Below, piece after piece: positions 33,738 to 45,416 of a stretch of DNA of 64,000 bases. Position 1 is the stretch's first letter. Every line of letters begins with the position of its first letter. Source of the stretch: Gnetum montanum (taxonomy: Eukaryota > Streptophyta > Gnetopsida > Gnetales > Gnetaceae). Below the pieces are notes generated by a model. It did not search any database and was not told where the DNA came from. It saw only the letters and a program-made list of their open reading frames with translations. The stretch is taken from contig MNCI01015001.1 of the NCBI GenBank assembly GCA_015680685.1, forward strand, positions 386,821 to 450,820, written 5' to 3'. The translations under genes and the position numbers were made by a program.

Positions 33738-35923
33738 AATTAAATAAAATTTATTTTTTAAAAATTAGATATTTGTATAGCCACAAAAACATAGATGTAA
33801 AAAAAATCACTATTTGCATCATAACATAGTACACAAAATAATGATTCAAATGACACTTGTTTTGTCTCAACTATACATCTAGAAATAAAGATATTCATGT
33901 TTCATGTTTACTAAATTAAATAATAAAATTAAAAATAATAATTAACTAAAATATTAATATATATTAAAAAAGATTAATATTTTCTTGAACTTATAGCATG
34001 CACTAAAATGAAAAATGATCCTTGCAATATCATGGTCCAAATGGCACAAACAAAAATTTCTATATTTATCATACTTTATTATTTATTCACAAAAATAGGT
34101 ACATGACTCAAATATCCAAAAATTGTCTAACGTTTCTATTTTTAAAAAATACAAAATATACAAAAAAGTAATTTTCAAGTTTAGAGGGTCCAGGACTCAA
34201 ATGAGAAAGGTTATTTTATTTTCCTCTTTATGGAGCATAAAGGTTTTAGGCCAAAAGTCTCAAGNATATTTTATCTAGGCATCTCTGAAGGCTAGCTCTT
34301 GGTTATCCTTACTACCAAATGGATACACCAATATGTGTTGGAATAATCTCATTATTATCATTGGATTATCCTTGTGATCCCAAATAAGCCACTCATGGCT
34401 GAGTCTTGGAAATAGCCTCACTACTAACATTCTTAATAATCTCATTATTATCATTGGATTATCCTTGTGATCCCAAATCCATCCAAACCCTTGTTCCCAT
34501 GAGGTGGATTTCACTAAAGAACACTTCTCTACTACATGTAAATAGGGACATTTAAAAAATTCATGGCTTCTACTACCAACTGAGAAAAATTGCTTACATA
34601 GATATTATTATTTTATTTCAAAAATTCAAAAAACTTCGAAAATAGCAAAAATTCCATAATAGCCATAATTCCATGAAAATTTTCACAAAATCCTATTTAT
34701 ATCAACACCTAATAAAATAATCATAAAATATTTGAGAAGTGAGTTGGCAAAGTTTCCAAAATTCTAAAAATTCACCAAAAGGATATAAAATGATATGGAC
34801 AAGATTACAATATAAATTTCCATATCAATATAAGCCTAAATTGACAAAAATTTGGCAAAGTCTTCGCATAATAATTAAAATTGTATAAAAATAATGAAAA
34901 CCAAAAAATAGAAAGAAAGCGTACAAAATCCACAACAAAGTAGGAGAGTGACATGAAAAGCAAAGTACAATAAGCTTTTTTACTGTGTGGGTAGGACTTT
35001 TAGAATCTTCTTAGTATCTTTCTTTTCCACCCAACGTCCAAAATTAGTTTTTACCTTGCTTAAGCCCAACATGCCAGAAAGTCCTTCACAACCTAAAATA
35101 AGATGTACTAAAGGCTATAATCTATTTATAAGGGGAAAAATCACAAGCAACATGACACTTGGACTTGGTACATGCTCAGAAATGGAATAAACAAGGTTAA
35201 AATTAGTTTATAAATAAAGAAATAGGGCAAAAAATAATTTCTATTGTAGAAAAATAGAAAAAAAAACTTGTTGTGGAGATGAGACAATAGAGAAAATAGA
35301 AAAGTCTATGGAAAAATGCATGCTAAATAGCTTTTATATAAGCTTATATGCTTTTTAGCCTTTTAACTTTTTAAATTTCCTTATGTTTCACAGAAGATGG
35401 AACTATCTTTGATGATTTTTTTACAATTTGATTTTTACTTTTTTTTTTCTATAATCATTTTGATAAGTTCATTTATAATTTTTATCCTTTAATTAATACC
35501 CTAAGGGTTTAATAGTCATAACATGTACACCAGGAATTCATAACAAATTTTGTTCAAACTATAGAATCCTTATCAAGTGTTCTACCTAGTCGTATGCTGA
35601 AATCTTATTTAGCTTCACTTATCATAGTTGCCTAGTTCAAATGCTAAAACATTTATGGTATTTTTAACAAACTTAAAATGTGATATCTTGAGAATTGTAA
35701 CTTCAATTCTAGTAAACTAAGAATTGAAAGTAACATTTGTGAATATCTTGAACACATTGGTAAGGCTAGATTCTATGTAGCACATCATCCTAAGGTACTT
35801 TCTTAACAAAAATGATTTATGAAATATTTAATTCTAATTAAAAATGAACTTCAAATTTTAGTTTAATGAAAAAAAGTAATAAGGGGTATGGTCTAGGTAG
35901 GATTAGGATCTGAAATTTCCCCA
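33738..35923. other. AT-rich spacer with one direct duplication
   Basis: No gene. A 45 bp block beginning AATAATCTCATTATTATCAT occurs at about 34342 and again at 34435 (93 bp apart). A single N lies at 34265. Confidence 0.6.
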
Positions 35924-35941
35924 TGAACAGAGTATTATATA
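35924..35941. repeat. Left 18 bp target-site duplication of the LINE
   Basis: TGAACAGAGTATTATATA, identical to 41421-41438. A long duplication of this kind is typical of target-primed reverse transcription. Confidence 0.95.
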
Positions 35942-35952
35942 GGGGGGGGGGG
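35942..35952. other. Run of 11 G at the LINE terminus
   Basis: On the sense strand of the 3' segment this is a C-run directly after the short 3' UTR, where a poly(A) tail would be expected. It may be a genuine tail, a replication slip or an assembly error. Confidence 0.6.
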
Positions 35953-35975
35953 TGTCGGACCCAAAAAAGAGAATT

Positions 35976-36485
35976 TTATTCATAGAAAACAAAAGCTACT
36001 TCAATACTTAAAGATTGAGGAAGGGGGGAAGAGAAACTATGTTGACTGAGACTAATATAAAGGAAACATGTTAACTTAGCATTCCACAGGGTGTGGAAAT
36101 GCAATCCAGAGATCAACCATTCGCNTGACGTAGTTAGGTGTAAGGAATTTGAATTAATTGTCTTTTGAAAAAGTGTGGTACATCTACGTTTCCAAATATT
36201 ATATAAAATGATGGGCCTAAGGAGCTTCCATAGGAAATGAGAGTTTGTGGACCTGGTAGGTAAGAAACCAAACATTACGGCCTCTTGTGTAAGAGTGCAT
36301 GAGGGAAAAACCTTAGAAGCCCATTCCCATGCATGCTGAGCAAATGGGCAAAGCCAAAAAACATGGACAAAGGTTTCAGGGTCATCACATAAAGGGCACT
36401 TGGGGGATTGAATCCCAAGGTATGCTAAACGTTTCCCGATAGGAAGACCTTGATGAAGAAAACACGATATAAAAGAGAAGGTAAT
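35976..36485 (-). pseudogene. LINE ORF2 C-terminus with zf-RVT zinc finger, inverted segment
   Basis: An open minus-strand frame encodes the C-terminal domain found at the end of plant L1 ORF2 proteins: CFLHQGLPIGKRLAYLGI, then CPLCDDPETFVHVFWLC (spacing CX2CX7HX4C), then a Trp-rich tail (WKLLRPIILYNIWKRR). The stop TAA overlaps an AATAAA on the same strand, leaving a 3' UTR of about 34 bases. It continues directly the plus-strand ORF2 that ends at 41420 with HLPTLPK. One N at 36125 interrupts a codon. The segment is separated from its own ORF2 and has no start codon of its own, so it cannot contribute to a full protein here. Confidence 0.88.
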
Positions 36486-37185
36486 GGTATGGGCTCTGTG
36501 CGTCTGCGCATATCCGATGAGCACGGTGATCCATTGTTTTTGAATAGTGCAGATGAGTTTCTGCTGCCGGCTGCAATCTCTGCCGAATAACCCTCGTTCT
36601 GGATCGTTACCACGCTACAGACCCCGAGAATTTCAGGGAAAACTCCGATCATGATCTTTGGAATTTTTGGACTGGAAAACTGAGGCTGCATTTTGCGATT
36701 TTTGAGTTGATCTTCGCTGGATGAGAATGGCGTTTTGAATTCAGATATTAACAAAGAAGCGACTGAATCAGAATCATATCCCTATTCCGTCAACGCTGAC
36801 AAATTTTGGAAATATAGTTGTTGCTGACGTTCGTGTCCATGCCGCGCGTCACGCGCCATCCGTAGCCGCCGCCGTTCGGGCCTCCGACACGCGTCTCCTT
36901 TTCCTGGCGTTTGCTCGCTGCCATTCACACTGATTCTTGCACACCCCTGGATCTGCAAACGCCCTTCTCTGCACCGACATCGTTTGCCCTAGCTGCAATA
37001 GCACTCGATTCGGTTTGATTGGCATGGCATAGATCTACGAATTCTCCTCCCGCGCTTTACCTGCCTGATAGATTTGAGTCAAAGTGGTGGTTTGGCGTCA
37101 ATGGGTTCACTGGTGCTTCTGATCCAGGAGTGCGACGTAGGGCTACGCTGTTGTTGGCAGAGAAGAACTTTGCTACAGTGCAGTC
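36486..37185 (+). promoter_or_regulatory. LINE 5' UTR / internal promoter region
   Basis: A GC- and CpG-rich stretch (especially 36830-36990) in otherwise AT-rich DNA, starting exactly where the inverted 3' segment ends. Plant L1 elements carry an internal promoter in the 5' UTR; the position fits, but no specific element could be recognised. Confidence 0.6.
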
Positions 37186-38292
37186 ATGGAAGAATCTCAA
37201 GGCCCGTCTGGTTCTTCTCAGCAAGGAAGTTCCCCCAACTCCACTAATATTGATTTTTTTATTTTGGATGATCTTTTTGATAATGTAGCTGAAGAATTTT
37301 CATCTCAGTTTATTTTTATTCAAATTATGGGTTTTATTCCCCGATCAGTAAATCTCAATTTGTACATCAAATCTATTCTACAATCTCATGGCATAACCAT
37401 TTCCTATGCCTGATATTACGCCTGAAACTTTGTGCTAGTAGAACTCTCTGATGCTTCTCATGTCAAAAAAGCCCTTTCAGCCTATTTTTTCCCAGCACGA
37501 AATGCTACCCTGGTCGTCCATCCATGGAAATTCAACTTCAATGTCACTGACCCAACCTATAAAACTATCCCCTGTTATGTGGAGTTACCTAATCTTCCAC
37601 TTATTTTTTCCACCTTTAAAAGAGACATTGTCAGTACCCTTGGTCACATTATCTCTGATCACTGAGTAGAGGTGAATGGATTTCAGTTTCGTCGCTACTG
37701 TTTAGAACTTGACATCTCTCACAACAAAACCTCTCTCACATTAGTGGCTGGAGGAAAATTGTTCACACAAAAAGTTGATTATTTTTATCTTCCAAACTCT
37801 TGTAGCTATTGTCATTGAGCTGATCACCACATCTCGGCCTGCCCTTCCTTAGCTAGGAAGAAAAATGCAAACAACCCTTCACAAAATCGTTCTTCCTCTA
37901 TAGATGAAACTCAAGCCCTACCGAAAACATTTAAATTTTTAGCCACTCCCCACAAGACCTCTAGTCTTCTCTCCAAACCTAAATCCTCCACCACACGAGT
38001 CCCTCATTCTAGCTCCTCTATTAAGATCACTTCGCAAGCTAAAGTCACCCAGTCTAAATCTTTCAAGGACTCCATTTTAACCACTAAGGGAGGGATTGAT
38101 GGGGGCAGGAAAAGAGCTAAACCATCCTCCTTTTCTGACCCACCATTATCTCCCTCCCATATAGCCTCTTCTATAGTTCTAGTCATTACAAACGACCCCT
38201 TTGTAGTCCGCTCCAACATAATGGAAGTGGACACATCAACCCTCAAATCCTCTGAAGTTCTTTCCCTACCCGCATCTTCTACCTCCTCATGA
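37186..38292 (+). pseudogene. LINE ORF1 (nucleic-acid-binding gag-like protein), four or more TGA stops
   Basis: A single frame of 369 codons from the ATG at 37186 to a TGA at 38290 with in-frame TGA at 37411, 37423, 37663 and about 37816 and no frameshift. The fold resembles the RRM-like/DUF4283-type ORF1 of plant L1 elements. A zinc knuckle CSYC....HISAC (about 37801-37842) has CX2CX4HX4C spacing, but the second residue after CSYC is now a stop. The C-terminal third is Ser/Lys-rich. All internal stops are TGA, as expected from CGA to TGA decay. The product would coat element RNA. Confidence 0.8.
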
Positions 38293-41200
38293 ATTTAGCA
38301 TCTTGGAATGTTCGAGGCCTTACAGATAGGCTTCGAGGTAAAAGGGCTAGCAATTTTCTCTCTAGTCTGAATACCACCTTTGATTTCATCCTTCTTCAGG
38401 AAATTAAAATTTCAGCTTCTGACTTAGAGTTTTCAGCTCATAGGTTTCTTCCCCACTCCTCAGTCATAGCTACCTCCCACGAGTATGGAAAAGGTGGAGC
38501 AGCTATTCTCATTTTAGCCCATTGGAAAGACAAACTCATCCATTCCGGTTCTGATTCAAGCCAAAGAGTTTCTTGGGCTATCTTTTCCTCCTCCCATGGA
38601 CCCTTTGGGGTTTGCTCTATTTATGCTCCAAATGACTCCATGGAACGGGCTAACTTATGGCAGGAACTAACCTATTCTCTTCCTTCCGTTCCTTGGATTT
38701 TTGGCGGAGATTTTAATATGATTGAATTCCCTCACGATAAACTTGGGGGAGTCCCTTTTCGACTTCCTCCTCATGAATTTCAACCTTGGTCTGACTTTAA
38801 AAAACAATTTTATCTCCTTGATGGTGTCAGGGATAACTCAAGAAATCCTCTCCATAGCTTTACTTGGAGTAATCTTCGTCTGGGTCAGGCTCGAATATAT
38901 AGCCGGCTAGATCGATTTTACTTCTCCACACTATCCTTTTTGCAAGCAATCTCCACCACTACGGTTCACCAACATGCTACGTTATCTTACCATTATCCCA
39001 TCCTCATTTCCATGCAAATATCTGGTACTTCTCAAAGGACCAGATTCCACCTCTTTCGCCTACACTCTAATTTATTCTCTTCTCCTTCGTCTCAACAACT
39101 TCTTTATAATCTTTGGAATGCCGAACCAAGGCCCATTGGTCAGGTGGGTTGGATCCAATGGTGGCTGCGAACCACTAGTAGGGTGAGGAACTTTGCTCGG
39201 AAGTTCGGCAAGGAAGTGGCCTCTCGTTCTAGACAAGAGTACAACAACATTTGTTCAACTATCAATAATCTTACGGAAAGGTTATCCTTAGATCCCTTTA
39301 ATACCCACATTCATGAAGAACTTGCTAAAGTTCGCTCCACTTTCCAATATTGGGAAGTCCACAAGGCCCACAGTGCCTTAATCAAAAGTAGACTTACTTG
39401 GTTGAAGATTCAAGATGAGCAATGTAAGGAATTTTTTAAATATCTTAACAGCTCTCCTTCCATTCCATCCCCAGATACTCTCTCTAGGGATGGTGTTATT
39501 ATCACTGATCATGATAGTATACTCTCTTACCTTAAGGAGCACTTTGAAGCCTTGTTTATAGCTTCCCCAATGAATCTCTCATCATTTGAGGCCACTACGC
39601 GTAACTATCCTAGGTTAGTTGACTCATCCATGTCTCACATCCTCGATGCTAATATCACTCAAGAAGAGCTTCAACATGCTTGTTTCAAACTCAGCTCTGG
39701 GAAAGCTCCTGGATATGATGGTTTCCCTGTTGAGTTTTTTCAGAGGCATTGGAATCTTGTTGGCCATGACCTTTTCCAAGTAATTAAAGAGGCTATCCAT
39801 CTTGGTTCTCTTGGACCAAATTTAAATCTTGGGATTATTCGCCTCCTTCCCAAATCAGGAGACCCTACTAGTATAGCTAATTGGCGACCCATTACTCTTC
39901 TTAATGTGGTATACAAAATTTGGGCCAAATGCTTAGCCTTACGTTTGAAAAAATTCCTTCATAAAATTATATCCCCTCAACAAACCGGATTTGTCCCAGG
40001 GCGTTATATCTTAGATAACGTAGTGGTCGCTTGGGAAGGTTTGCAGTGGGCTGAGGATGATGGCCAAGACATCCTTTTGATGAAATTGGACTATGCCAAG
40101 GCCTACGACAACATTAAGTGGGACTTTATCCTTCAAACTATGTCAAAACTAGGTTTTGGCTCCAAGTATCTTCATATGGTGAAATGTCTCTTCTCAGATG
40201 CTAATGCGAGAATAGCCACCACCTTTGGCATCACTGCCCCATTTGCTATGCATAGATCAGTAAGACAAGGTTGTCCTCTTGCCCCTTATCTCTTTATCAT
40301 TGCTGCGGATTTCCTTTGCCATCAAATTAACCATGATATTCAATCAGGCATGCTATACGGAGTGTGCTTTTCCTCTCCTCAACATCAACTACTTAATATG
40401 CATTTTGCTGATGACTCCTTTTTTCTAATCCAAAATACAANNNNNNNNNNNNNNNNNNNNNNNNNNNNNNNNNNNNNNNNNNNNNNNNNNNNNNNNNNNN
40501 NNNNNNNNNNNNNNNNNNNNNNNNNNNNNNNNNNNNNNNNNNNNNNNNNNNNNNNNNNNNNNNNNNNNNNNNNNNNNNNNNNNNNNNNNNNNNNNNNNNN
40601 NNNNNNNNNNNNNNNNNNNNNNNNNNNNNNNNNNNNNNNNNNNNNNNNNNNNNNNNNNNNNNNNNNNNNNNNNNNNNNNNNNNNNNNNNNNNNNNNNNNN
40701 NNNNNNNNNNNNNNNNNNNNNNNNNNNNNNNNNNNNNNNNNNNNNNNNNNNNNNNNNNNNNNNNNNNNNNNNNNNNNNNNNNNNNNNNNNNNNNNNNNNN
40801 NNNNNNNNNNNNNNNNNNNNNNNNNNNNNNNNNNNNNNNNNNNNNNNNNNNNNNNNNNNNNNNNNNNNNNNNNNNNNNNNNNNNNNNNNNNNNNNNNNNN
40901 NNNNNNNNNNNNNNNNNNNNNNNNNNNNNNNNNNNNNNNNNNNNNNNNNNNNNNNNNNNNNNNNNNNNNNNNNNNNNNNNNNNNNNNNNNNNNNNNNNNN
41001 NNNNNNNNNNNNNNNNNNNNNNNNNNNNNNNNNNNNNNNNNNNNNNNNNNNNNNNNNNNNNNNNNNNNNNNNNNNNNNNNNNNNNNNNNNNNNNNNNNNN
41101 NNNNNNNNNNNGATTTCTTGGGAAGCATTTGAAAACCTATATGGAGCTTCGAAAGCAATGCGGCTTTGCTTCCACCAGATACATACATTTCTTCATCAAT

Positions 41201-41420
41201 CATTACACCTAGATGGTGCTATCCAAGGTATATTTCATGGCCTCTATTGGTCCAATGGGTCAAAAGTTTTTCCTTATCGGCCACATGTTCCCTTTCAATT
41301 GTTACACGATTCTTCCGAAGTCATTCTACGCTGCAATTGATCTTGGAATAAACAAGAATCAGAGGATTTTTGGATCTCTCTGTTCAACCAAATTTGGCAT
41401 CTCCCGACTCTTCCCAAAAT
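38289..41420 (+). CDS. LINE ORF2 endonuclease-reverse transcriptase, interrupted by gap and inversion
   Basis: Starts at the ATG at 38289, which overlaps the ORF1 stop as ATGA. Residues about 1-225 are an APE-like endonuclease (SWNVRG near 4-9, QE near 37, GGDFNMI near 139, SRLDRFYF near 205), which nicks the target. The reverse transcriptase follows: KAPGYDGFP near 470, NWRPITLLNV near 530, KLDYAKAYDNI near 600, RQGCPLAPYLF near 660 and the catalytic FADD at 706-709. Then comes a 671-base gap. After it, the frame that matches L1 proteins starts at 41114 (one TGA at about 41338) and ends at HLPTLPK at 41420. The C-terminal finger domain is on the other strand at 35976-36485. The first 717 codons are free of stops. 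The gap length is an estimate, so the frame across it is uncertain. Confidence 0.88.
40441..41111. other. Assembly gap (671 N) in LINE ORF2
   Basis: A run of N. The real length is unknown; the frame mismatch on the two sides shows that the stated length is not exact. Confidence 0.99.
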
Positions 41421-41438
41421 TGAACAGAGTATTATATA
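41421..41438. repeat. Right 18 bp target-site duplication of the LINE
   Basis: Identical to 35924-35941. Confidence 0.95.
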
Positions 41439-44400
41439 ATCACATGTGAATAATAAGAATAAAACATACATAAGTAAATGTGCATAAATGAATTTGCATA
41501 ATAAAGATTGAAAATACATAATTGAATGTACATAAAGAATAAATTATGCATAAGAAAATACTTGTAAAGGCATGATAACTAACTAAAAGAAAATCTTTTA
41601 GGTTTTGTAAATGAGAAAAACAAAGGTACCGATTTGTGTTATAACATCACATCTTAAATTTTCGACAAAAATCATTGAATTGATGATTATTAAAATTCAA
41701 ACATTTCTTTTGATGATTATCAAATATCTAAAATTTCTTTTTATCATGTTTTAATAATAAAAATATCCTTGGATTTATTGATCTCTAATTGAAATCATAA
41801 AAAGAATAGCCTTTCTCTTTTGTATAAAAGGAGTTTCAATCTATGTGAATTTTACATCATTTTCTAACCCACCAATTTTGTATTCTTAAATGACAAGCTA
41901 GTAGACATGAGAAGAGATGGTGTCCTACTGCTATTTAATAAGCTAGATAGCATAGGAAACAACATGTTCTTCAATTATTACTCCTTCAACATTTATCATA
42001 CCTTGAAGCATCTTATCTAGAGCTAGAAGTCTATCAAGTTATTCTTCTTAGTTAGACTCTAGTTCAACTCAATTCTTTAGATTAGATACAAATGAGGGAA
42101 GATCATTCTTAAGTTCATATTAAGCCATTATAAATATTTCATCTTCTAGGAGAGATTTAGCCAATTCTACTTTAACACATAGAAATTTGTATTCATTCTC
42201 TATAAGGGTACAAGTAAAAATTTTTAGTCTTCTAGACCTCCACAAAGCTTTTGCTCTTGAATGGTTTGAATCAGTAATGATCAATCTCCTATTTGAAGTC
42301 ATTTTATTTGACCTATCTTACAAAAAATGCAAGTTTTTCTAATACAAAAATATAATGTAAACTTTGAAAGTCTAAGATATAAAACATTTATTTCATTTAT
42401 TTATTTTATGTATGTATATTTTTTTATTTTATAGTAAACTTTTAGAAAACAAAGAATGAGAACATATAAAAGGTAAAAAATAGAAAATAAATAAACTACA
42501 AATAAACAAAGATTAACATATCAAAAAAATAAAGAGTGTAGCACTATTATAACTATGTTGTTGTTGAAAGCATCATAAAAACATGTTCTTGAAAAATTCC
42601 CATTCCAAGAACGAGAGGTTTTTACACTTGTGACTCTAAAGGAAGATTCACAAATGGCCTTAAATGATCTAAGAAACCTCAAACAAATAAGAACTTAGAG
42701 GGCTTGCAATAAGTGTTACAAGCACATACAAATGAAAGTAAAAAAGATAAGTAGGAAATTTATAAGATTAAAAAATATTAAAATGCTAAATTATAGAAAG
42801 TAATGCTAACAAAATACTAATGAAATTACAATATACAATAGAAATGAAATTGTAGTATTTGGTTAGTAATAGGAAATTATTATATATGATATGAATGGAA
42901 TTAGAGCTCTCCAACAATGTAAAAATTCTTTAATAGGAGGAGAATTGAACTACTTGGGAAAGCTAATCCAAACGTTTCTACTTTGCCACTATTAAAAATA
43001 GAAGCTTTTGATCTCTTCTCTAAAGATGCATAGAAACCATTCCCCATCAAAAAATGAACACTGGAATAAGTAAGAGAAGTTCTTAAAACTCTTAGCTTGC
43101 TATGAAAAAGAATATCTATGTCCAATCCTATATTAATCTTCACACTAGATATTTATAGCCTCAATTCTACCTCTTGTTCTTTTTCTTAGAAAGCCAAAAC
43201 AAACAATTTTTAAGATTTAACACCAAATTTAACACCATAATTTTTAGTATTGACACCTTTGAATTTAACTTCAAATAAATGGCTAGCATTAGGATTTTGT
43301 TTATTTTGTAGGAATAGCAAAAATCAATGCCCAAATTAATGTCAACATTGGGTTTTAACATTGATGCTAAAATTTAATATTATTTTAATGTCCAGCATTC
43401 AATTATTGTTGATTTTAAAAAATAATGCAAAACCAATGCCAAAGTTAATTTTGAAAGTAACATCAATGTTATTTTTTCTTACCTTTAGTTTTGTTGAAAT
43501 TCTAGCATCATTCTAGCATGAATGATGAAGTAATTTATGCAATTTTGTGATGAACTTTAAGAAAAAGCTAATGATGATGTCCAAAATTTTGAGATTTTAG
43601 ATTCTTAAATAGGAAGACCTTCCAATCCAAGTTGTAATTCATATTATGCACATGTCATAACAATTGTAGGAAGTTTTTACTTCAAAGTTGGAATTTTTTA
43701 GAGTTCAAATTATGATGTTTTCAAGTCTATAATGGGATCTTTAAGATGATTGTAAGGTGGATGCAGCTTGCATGAGATCACAATCAGCTCAAAATTCATT
43801 TTTGTTAAGTATTTCAAGCTAAAATGAGAGCTACGAGGTTAGTGTGATTTGCAAGAGGTTGTAACTTGCTCTAAAAGTTATGAAAGGAGTATGTCTATAG
43901 TAACACATAATAAGAATGGTATCACTTTTAAGTTTCTATTTAAAAATCCAACTATAGGGTCTTACGACCTATAGGCCATCACAATCCATGTAAGTTATGA
44001 GGTGTTACAAGCCACAATACCATCTCATTGAAAAGAAGATCAAGTCTAGTTTTTAATGTAGTTTGGCCTATGTTCAAGCTACAATCCACAATATATTGTT
44101 GGTTCAAGGGGACTACAAGCAAGTGCAAACTACAATGACTCACAGTAGCCTACTCATTAGTTTTAAAATGTACTTTCATCATCAACATAGAAGGAAATCA
44201 ATTGCATAACTATAAAAAGAAGAATAGTCAATATACTAGAAGTTTTTGATCAATTCAAGAATTATCTTTAAGGGTGATCTCTAAGGGTAGTTGTGTGAGT
44301 CCAATGATCATTAAGTGAGCTCCTTGATATTGTATCTTCATCTTTTTTAAGATGTAAGGATTAAGAGAGGTGTGAAGCCTCATGCCTTTCATCCATTGTT

Positions 44401-44587
44401 GAAAATGCGAGGTTTTGGTATGCTTGTGGAAGGCTCAATACTTTCTAGATCCTTGTAGCTTGTATGTCTATATGTCCTTTACATTATATTTTAAGATATT
44501 TTCATGTTTCATGCATTAATGAGAGAGATTTTTAGTGGTGTTTTTTTTTCTTAATATTATGTATGGAATTGGAAATTTTTGTTTATG
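41439..44587. other. AT-rich spacer without a recognisable gene
   Basis: No domain in any frame. 43180-43450 has repeated AAC(A/T)TTGA/AATGTCAACATT-type words. A short minus-strand frame at 42302-42120 is open but matches nothing I recognise. Confidence 0.55.
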
Positions 44588-44592
44588 GTTTC
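44588..44592. repeat. Left target-site duplication of element D (GTTTC)
   Basis: Identical to 51745-51749. Confidence 0.9.
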
Positions 44593-45404
44593 TGATGAGT
44601 GGCGAGGTACCCCTACACTCAACCATACGAATACGAGCGTAACACATGTGATCTAGTCAAACTCCGTAGACTAAGTGCCTACACGCCTCATGGAACACTT
44701 AAGGTTAATTATTCATTTTCTTCCCAGACTTGTATTTGTCACAGTATGGTTAAGTAAGTCTGAGGTATATGATTTTTATATGTTTTCAGTTTTATATCTC
44801 CTATGCTAGTGAGGTGAAGGGTTGAAGATTAACTAACTAACTCTAATTAACTTATTAAGTCTTAAATTACTTAGCATCAGCATCCATTCCCACTTACCGT
44901 TCACACCTTGAACCAATGCAACCGTGGCTACCAAACGCTAGTCATTGCTAGGATCACCACGCGTAACGCACGTGCTCGAAGTGGTCATACTGAGGCACTT
45001 AACTAGGAGAGAAGGGTTGAGAAAGATTTAATAACTAATAAAGCATTAAATGAAAAACAATAAATAAAGTCCTAATTAGCCTATTCCATGCACTGCAAGG
45101 TTTATCCAAGAAATTCATGTTTATTGCCATACACAAACTTGTGTTCAGATACAATGTTTGCTCGAATAAAGATCCATTCACTTTGGAGCTCCTACTACGG
45201 GCACATGGAAAATATTCTATCTCTGGAGTGATCAAACTACCAGAGTTTCCCTATGGTCTAGACCTTGGGTGGAAAAAAAGGAAGAGCCACCTCTTATTTA
45301 TAGAATTTGTGACGTACCGCAATATCACGTACACGATATCGCAGGGGATGACATGATATCGTGATGGCCACGATATTGCATCCATGCGATATTGCATCCC
45401 ATCA
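44593..45404 (-). repeat. 3' LTR of element D
   Basis: 812 bp, boundaries TGATGAGTGGCG (left) and GCATCCCATCA (right) on the plus strand. Collinear with 50899-51744. Confidence 0.93.
45295..45404 (-). promoter_or_regulatory. U3 promoter: GATATCG array and TATA box (D, 3' LTR)
   Basis: TATAAATA on the minus strand at 45302-45295, with an array of GCGATAT(C/T)G-type words between 45318 and 45400 upstream of it (102 bp). Confidence 0.72.
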
Positions 45405-45416
45405 TACCCCCATGAC
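45405..45416 (-). other. Polypurine tract of element D
   Basis: Minus-strand GTCATGGGGGTA directly before the 3' LTR. Confidence 0.78.

Larger units (their letters stand above)
35942..41420 (+). mobile_element. L1-type LINE with an internal inversion (twin-priming structure)
   Basis: An insertion of about 5.5 kb between perfect 18 bp duplications. 35942-36485 encodes the 3' end of ORF2 on the minus strand. 36486-41420 holds the 5' region, ORF1 and ORF2 on the plus strand and stops at the codon where the minus segment begins. Reading the minus strand as the sense direction, the 3' end is in place next to one duplication while the 5' 4.9 kb is inverted. This is the twin-priming arrangement known from L1 insertions. 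A gap (40441-41111) hides the end of RT. ORF2 has no stop before the gap, so the insertion is fairly young. Confidence 0.9.

Noticed and set aside
35976-36754. Minus-strand frames up to 36754 as an independent gene
   Set aside because: Only the part up to 36485 matches the LINE C-terminus; the rest is antisense of the 5' UTR.
36830-36990. CpG-rich island as promoter of a host gene
   Set aside because: It lies inside the 18 bp LINE target duplications, directly before ORF1; it is the LINE 5' UTR.
40385-41203. Long frames on either strand through the N runs (also 56923-57805)
   Set aside because: Frames made of unknown residues are artefacts of the gaps.
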